From contig NZ_CP109499.1 of NCBI RefSeq assembly GCF_036231965.1, positions 6,014,001 through 6,078,000 on the forward strand: DNA of 64,000 bases, written 5' to 3'. A program made the translations under genes and the position numbers. Under the pieces are notes generated by a model. It saw only the letters and a program-made list of their open reading frames with translations. It made no database searches and was not told the DNA's origin. Positions 59,893 through 64,000 of the stretch are shown here, piece by piece (within the stretch, counting starts at the first letter, position 1; the number at the start of each line of letters is the position of its first letter). The DNA is from Streptomyces sp. NBC_01428. GTDB taxonomy: Bacteria > Actinomycetota > Actinomycetes > Streptomycetales > Streptomycetaceae.

Positions 59893-60924
59893 ATGGGGAA
59901 CTCAATGTCGTTCATCGGCCGTGACATGGCTGTCGACCTCGGGACCGCCAACACGCTGGTGTACGTCAGGGGTCGCGGGATCGTACTCAACGAGCCGTCC
60001 GTCGTCGCGATCAACACCAACACCGGTGGCATCCTCGCGGTAGGCGCCGAAGCGAAGAAGATGATCGGGCGGACCCCCGGCAACATCGTTGCCGTGCGTC
60101 CGCTGAGGGACGGTGTCATCGCCGACTTCGAGATCACCGAGCGCATGCTCCGCTACTTCATCCTGAAGATCCACAAGCGGCGCTACCTCGCCCGCCCCCG
60201 TGTCGTCGTCTGCGTGCCCTCCGGCATCACAGGCGTCGAGCGCCGTGCCGTCATCGAGGCGTCGTCCCAGGCCGGGGCCCGCCAGGTGCACATCATCGAG
60301 GAGCCCATGGCCGCGGCCATCGGCTCCGGCCTGCCGGTCCACGAGGCCACGGGCAACATGGTGGTGGACATCGGCGGCGGCACCACGGAGGTCGCGGTCA
60401 TCTCGCTCGGCGGCATCGTCACCGCCCAGTCCATCCGCGTCGCGGGCGACGAACTGGACAACGCGATCATCCAGCACATCAAGAAGGAGTACTCCCTCCT
60501 TCTCGGTGAGCGGACGGCCGAACAGATCAAGATCACGATCGGTTCGGCGTACGACCTCGACAATGACGAACACACCGAAATCCGCGGCCGGGATCTCGTT
60601 TCCGGGCTGCCCAAGACCGTCGTCATCTCCGCGGCCGAAGTGCGCAAGGCCATCGAAGAGCCGGTCAACGCGATCATCGACGCCGTGAAGACGACCCTCG
60701 ACAAGTGCCCGCCGGAACTCTCCGGTGACGTGATGGACCGCGGAATCGTTCTGACCGGCGGCGGAGCCCTGCTGCGCGGTCTCGACGAGCGGCTCCGCCG
60801 CGAGACCGGTATGCCGATCCACATCGCCGAGGACCCGCTCGACAGCGTGGCGCTCGGTGCCGGAAAGTGCGTCGAGGAATTCGAGGCGCTCCAGCAGGTT
60901 CTGGACGCGCAGCCCCGCCGATGA
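59893..60924 (+). CDS. mreB: Rod shape-determining protein MreB
   Basis: A 343-residue actin-like ATPase. Phosphate loops are present as VDLGTANTLVYV and VVDIGGGTTEVAV, and the adenosine motif as LTGGGALLRGL. In Streptomyces MreB is dispensable for vegetative tip growth but needed for a resistant spore wall. The ATG at 59893 (MGNSMSFIGRD) is given; ATG 59905 (MSFIGRD) has the better-spaced GGGGAA and could be the real start. It is the first gene of the mre cluster; a hairpin lies between it and mreC. Confidence 0.97.
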   Translation: MGNSMSFIGRDMAVDLGTANTLVYVRGRGIVLNEPSVVAINTNTGGILAVGAEAKKMIGRTPGNIVAVRPLRDGVIADFEITERMLRYFILKIHKRRYLARPRVVVCVPSGITGVERRAVIEASSQAGARQVHIIEEPMAAAIGSGLPVHEATGNMVVDIGGGTTEVAVISLGGIVTAQSIRVAGDELDNAIIQHIKKEYSLLLGERTAEQIKITIGSAYDLDNDEHTEIRGRDLVSGLPKTVVISAAEVRKAIEEPVNAIIDAVKTTLDKCPPELSGDVMDRGIVLTGGGALLRGLDERLRRETGMPIHIAEDPLDSVALGAGKCVEEFEALQQVLDAQPRR

Positions 60925-60938
60925 CGTAACGCTTCGAT

Positions 60939-60974
60939 TCCGCCGTACGAGATGATCTCTTCTCGTACGGCGGA
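60939..60974 (+). terminator. Hairpin between mreB and mreC
   Basis: A perfect 14-bp inverted repeat (60939-60952 with 60961-60974, TCCGCCGTACGAGA) with an eight-base loop, 15 bases after the mreB stop. It probably reduces read-through, so that mreB is made in excess over mreCD, or it protects the mreB 3' end. Confidence 0.75.
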
Positions 60975-61144
60975 TCGTTGGTGTGGAGGCATAAACTCCT
61001 GCGACATAGAGACATAACCTCTCCCATAACAGTCACCCCGTCCTCCACTCCATCACCCCAGCCTCATCGCACCCACGGGCCGGCTTCTCGCCCGGGGTGC
61101 GCCCCTGTTGACCCATTTCGACGAGGAAGGCACGGCCGCCGCAC

Positions 61145-62083
61145 GTGAGGGACACACGAGAGAGCCGGCTGCTCCTGGTGCTGCTGATCGCCATCGCGTT
61201 CGCACTGATCACGGTGGACATCCGCGGCGGGCAGGACTCACCGGTCGACGGTGCCCGCCAGGCCGCCGCGACGGTCTTCGGCCCGATCGAGAACGGGGTG
61301 TCGTCCGCGGTCGACCCCGTCGGCAACGCCGTCGCCGCGGTCCGCGACTCGGGCGACCGCCACGACCGCGTCGCCCAACTGGAGCACGACAACGCTGCGT
61401 TGAAGGCGAAGCTCGGCAGCGACGACCGCAACCGCAGCCGCCTCAAGCAGCTCGACAAGATGATCAAGGTGGCGGGCGAGGGCCAGTACGGGATCAAGGG
61501 CGCCGAGGTGATCGCCATAGGAGCGGCCCAGGGCTTCTCCTGGACCGTCACCATCGACGTCGGCGCCCATGACGGCATCAAGCGCGACATGACCGTCCTG
61601 AACGGCGACGGACTCGTCGGCCGCGTCACCACCGTCGGCCCGGACACCGCCACGGTGCTGCTCGCCAACGACCCCGACTTCACCGTCGGCACGCGCATGG
61701 AGTCGACCGACGAACTCGGCTTCGCCTCGGGACAGGGCGACAGCCCGCTGCGCGTCGAACTCCTCAACGCCAAGGCGAAGATCAAGAAGGGCGACCGGCT
61801 GATCACCTTCGGCTCCCAGGCCGACAAGCCGTTCGTCCCCGGCGTGCCCGTCGGCACCGTCTCCCGGGTCGACCCCTCCGGCGGCGACCTGACCCGCACG
61901 GTCTACGTCAAGCCGTTCGTCTCGTTCACCAAGCTCGACATCCTCGGGGTCGTCGTGACCGCCCCGAAGAGCGACCCGCGCGACGCCGTGCTGCCGCCGA
62001 AACCCAAACCCACGCCCACACCGACGGTGACCGTCACGGTCACCCCCTCGGCGAACGCCCCCGTCGACGGCCAGCAGCAGTAG
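61145..62083 (+). CDS. mreC: Rod shape-determining protein MreC
   Basis: A 312-residue membrane-anchored protein with one N-terminal transmembrane helix (about 9-25), a coiled coil (about 70-105, HDRVAQLEHDNAALKAKLG), and the double beta-barrel MreC core (about 115-275). The tail is Pro/Thr-rich (KPKPTPTPTVTVTVTP) and extracytoplasmic. It scaffolds MreB, PBP2 and other wall-synthesis proteins. The start is GTG at 61145. mreD follows after 18 bp. Confidence 0.95.
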   Translation: MRDTRESRLLLVLLIAIAFALITVDIRGGQDSPVDGARQAAATVFGPIENGVSSAVDPVGNAVAAVRDSGDRHDRVAQLEHDNAALKAKLGSDDRNRSRLKQLDKMIKVAGEGQYGIKGAEVIAIGAAQGFSWTVTIDVGAHDGIKRDMTVLNGDGLVGRVTTVGPDTATVLLANDPDFTVGTRMESTDELGFASGQGDSPLRVELLNAKAKIKKGDRLITFGSQADKPFVPGVPVGTVSRVDPSGGDLTRTVYVKPFVSFTKLDILGVVVTAPKSDPRDAVLPPKPKPTPTPTVTVTVTPSANAPVDGQQQ

Positions 62084-62101
62084 CAGGAGGAGCCGAATCC
62101 C

Positions 62102-62773
62102 ATGCGTTTCAACAGGATGCTGCTCTCCGTCACCCTGGTGGTCGTCGCCCTGGTGATCCAGGTGAGCGTTCTTGCCCGTCTCCATCTCCCGGGCGCCGTC
62201 CCGGACCTGGTGCTCCTGACCGTGATCGCCCTCGCCATGGTCTACGGCCACGTCGGCGGCGCGCTCATCGGCTTCGGCGCCGGTCTGCTCTCCGACGTCG
62301 TCCCGCCCGCCGACCACGCCGCAGGGCGCTACGCCCTGGTCCTGTGCGTCATCGGCTACTGCGCCGGCCTGGTCAAGCCGGAGAACGGCCGGCTCAAGTC
62401 GGCCACCGGCCCGATGGCCGTGGTCGTCGTCGCCGCGATCGGATCCACCCTGCTCTACGCGGGAGTCGGCGCCCTCGTCGGCGACACCGCCGCCCGCCAC
62501 GTCGGGCTGACCAGCCTGCTGTTCACCGCGGCCCTCTACGACCTGCTGCTCGCGCCGTTCGTCGTCCCCGTGGTGATGGCACTCGCCCGGCGCGCCGAGA
62601 ACGACCCGCTCGCCGAGGGCGGTTCGGCCGGCAAGGCCGGCGACGTCTCGACCGGCTGGCTGTCCTCCGGCACCGGGCTGCGCATCGGAAGCCAGCGCAG
62701 CGGACTGCGCGTGAAGGCCGCCAAGGCGCGGGTCGCCCGCGCGGGACGCATCAAGGGGGTGAAGCGCCTGTGA
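62102..62773 (+). CDS. mreD: Rod shape-determining protein MreD
   Basis: A 223-residue integral membrane protein with five to six helices between residues 5 and 165 and a basic C-terminal tail (QRSGLRVKAAKARVARAGRIK). The ATG at 62102 has AGGAGG upstream. The last codons overlap the GTG of a 41-codon frame that precedes pbp2. It works with MreC in positioning the spore-wall synthesis machinery. Confidence 0.93.
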   Translation: MRFNRMLLSVTLVVVALVIQVSVLARLHLPGAVPDLVLLTVIALAMVYGHVGGALIGFGAGLLSDVVPPADHAAGRYALVLCVIGYCAGLVKPENGRLKSATGPMAVVVVAAIGSTLLYAGVGALVGDTAARHVGLTSLLFTAALYDLLLAPFVVPVVMALARRAENDPLAEGGSAGKAGDVSTGWLSSGTGLRIGSQRSGLRVKAAKARVARAGRIKGVKRL

Positions 62774-62895
62774 GGACACCGAGGAGATCCGTCCGGCCCT
62801 CGTCCCAAGCGCCGCACGGCTCACGGAACTTGGCCGGCCGCGGGCTCGCCGCGCACAGGTTCGCCGTGTACTCGTATGTCACGTACACACACTGA
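62770..62895 (+). CDS. Possible 41-residue protein between mreD and pbp2
   Basis: A GTG overlapping the mreD stop (GTGA at 62770-62773) opens a frame of 41 codons ending at TGA 62893-62895, 18 bases before the pbp2 start. Third positions are about 85 percent G or C. The product is basic and begins MRTPRRSVRPSSQAP, ending in an aromatic YSYVTYTH tail. It could be a real small protein, a coupling leader for pbp2, or chance. Confidence 0.35.
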   Translation: MRTPRRSVRPSSQAPHGSRNLAGRGLAAHRFAVYSYVTYTH

Positions 62896-62913
62896 GAGGG
62901 GGAGGCACAAGCA

Positions 62914-64000
62914 GTGACCAACATCCCGGAGACCGGCCGGACCCCACGGGTCCAGATCCGGCTCGTCGTCATCCAGATTCTCGTACTCTCCCTCCTCGGC
63001 ACCCTGGGCGGCCGCCTCTGGTACCTCCAGATCCGCAACGGCGACGAATACGCCAAGGAAGCCTCCGGCAACCACGTCCAGCAGGTCGTCCAGCCCGCCG
63101 TGCGCGGCTCGATCCTCGACGCGCGCGGCGTGCCGATCGCCGACAACGAGACCCGGCTCGTGGTCTCCGCCTCGCGCACCGACCTGCTGAAGATGCGGGA
63201 CGACGGCCGCGCCGTCCTCACCAAGCTCGCCGGCGTCCTCGGCCTCAAGCCCAAGGACGTCATGGAGAAGGTCCGGCTGTGCGACGCCAAGACGCCGCAG
63301 CCCTGCTGGAACGGCTCGCCCTACCAGCCCATCCCCATCACCGACGAGGCCACCGCCAAGCAGGCCCTCCAGATCCGCGAGCGCTCCGAGGACTTCCCCG
63401 GCATCAGCGCCGAACCCGAGGCCGTGCGCCGCTACGCCGCCCCCGGACAGGCCAACACCGCCCAGGTGCTCGGCTACCTCTCGCCCGTCACCGACGACGA
63501 GATCACCAAGGCCAAGGACACCGACTCCCCGTACCTGCGCTCCGACCAGGTCGGACGGTCGGGCCTGGAGCGCGAGTACGACAAGGAACTGCGCGGCAAG
63601 GCCGGCGTCACCCGCTACGAGGTCGACAACCTCGGCCGTGTCATCGGCCAGGCCAAGAGCGACAAGGCCGAGCCCGGCGAGAACCTCGTCACCAGCATCG
63701 ACTCCCGGGTCCAGCGGGTCGCGGAGTACGAGCTGAACGACGCGATGAAGGTCGCCCGCACCCAGTTCGACAAGATCACCGGCGAGAACTACAAGGCCGA
63801 CTCCGGTGCCGTCGTGGTGATGGAGGCCAAGACCGGCCGTGTCGTCGCCATGGCGTCCAACCCGTCGTACGACCCGAACGCCTGGGTCGGCGGCATCTCG
63901 GGCAAGGACTACACCGCCCTCACCGGCAAGAAGTCGAACTACCCGCTGCTGAACCGGGCCATCCAGGGTCAGTCCGCGCCCGGCTCGACGTTCAAGGTGA
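62914..64000 (+). CDS. mrdA: Penicillin-binding protein 2 (class B, MrdA-like), partial
   Basis: The window cuts this gene after about 362 residues. A single N-terminal membrane helix (about 17-37, LVVIQILVLSLLGTLGG) is followed by the class B dimerisation/pedestal domain, with RGSILDARGVPIADN (about 65-79) and SGLEREYDKELRGKAG (about 210-225) as hallmarks. The catalytic SxxK motif is STFK at Ser358-Lys361, the last complete codons in the window. It is a transpeptidase working with RodA/SEDS and MreBCD in cell-wall synthesis, in Streptomyces mainly for spores. The GTG at 62914 follows GGGGGAGG. Confidence 0.95.
   Translation, partial: MTNIPETGRTPRVQIRLVVIQILVLSLLGTLGGRLWYLQIRNGDEYAKEASGNHVQQVVQPAVRGSILDARGVPIADNETRLVVSASRTDLLKMRDDGRAVLTKLAGVLGLKPKDVMEKVRLCDAKTPQPCWNGSPYQPIPITDEATAKQALQIRERSEDFPGISAEPEAVRRYAAPGQANTAQVLGYLSPVTDDEITKAKDTDSPYLRSDQVGRSGLEREYDKELRGKAGVTRYEVDNLGRVIGQAKSDKAEPGENLVTSIDSRVQRVAEYELNDAMKVARTQFDKITGENYKADSGAVVVMEAKTGRVVAMASNPSYDPNAWVGGISGKDYTALTGKKSNYPLLNRAIQGQSAPGSTFKV

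Overview
The window is a stretch of linear-chromosome core DNA from an actinomycete, almost certainly a Streptomyces species. The evidence is very high G+C with strong third-position G/C bias, frequent GTG starts, long GC-rich hairpin terminators, and a gene order tig - clpP1 - clpP2 - clpX - valS - folC - DUF4233 - ndk - mreB - mreC - mreD - pbp2 that is characteristic of Streptomyces (from memory, close to the SCO2650-SCO2608 interval of S. coelicolor). No prophage, insertion sequence, biosynthetic cluster or CRISPR array is visible.

Left part (1-21.4 kb): the 5' part of an ABC ATPase gene coupled to a PadR repressor; a secreted GH84-type glycosidase with an altered catalytic pair; a small repeat protein butted directly against malQ; a MarR/EamA regulator-exporter pair with a perfect operator; aminopeptidase N (copy 1); an SDR-fold protein lacking the Tyr/Lys catalytic pair next to an unusual ECF sigma factor (N-terminal zinc-binding motif, C-terminal SnoaL domain); aspartate-semialdehyde dehydrogenase; a second sigma factor with a membrane partner; and a large secreted subtilase.

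Middle part (21.4-47 kb): a Tat-exported metallophosphoesterase with a possible PHO box, a secreted serine hydrolase, an isochorismatase-like hydrolase, aminopeptidase N (copy 2), a DsbA-like thiol protein, two amino-acid permeases, the BioY biotin transporter subunit, an LPXTG surface protein divergent from a very long Ser/Thr kinase, ribose-5-phosphate isomerase B, an Fpg/Nei glycosylase, an Eis-like acetyltransferase, a SpoIIE-type phosphatase, an HD-domain protein and a membrane acyltransferase. A long, comparatively AT-rich intergenic region follows.

Right part (47-64 kb): divergent tRNA-Gly(TCC) and tRNA-Pro(TGG), then the protein-quality-control block (trigger factor, ClpP1, ClpP2, ClpX) with a good ClgR box before clpP1, then valyl-tRNA synthetase, folate polyglutamylation, NDP kinase and the mre cell-shape/spore-wall operon, ending inside a class B penicillin-binding protein exactly at its STFK active site.

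No clearly new multi-gene system is present. The best leads are small or regulatory: the 12-residue-repeat protein coupled to malQ, the degenerate SDR beside the composite sigma factor, the Gln-for-Asp change in the GH84 enzyme, an orphan Nur-like operator with a short downstream ORF around 31.5 kb, the PHO-box candidate, the ClgR box, several short tandem-repeat arrays, and a 41-codon ORF wedged between mreD and pbp2.
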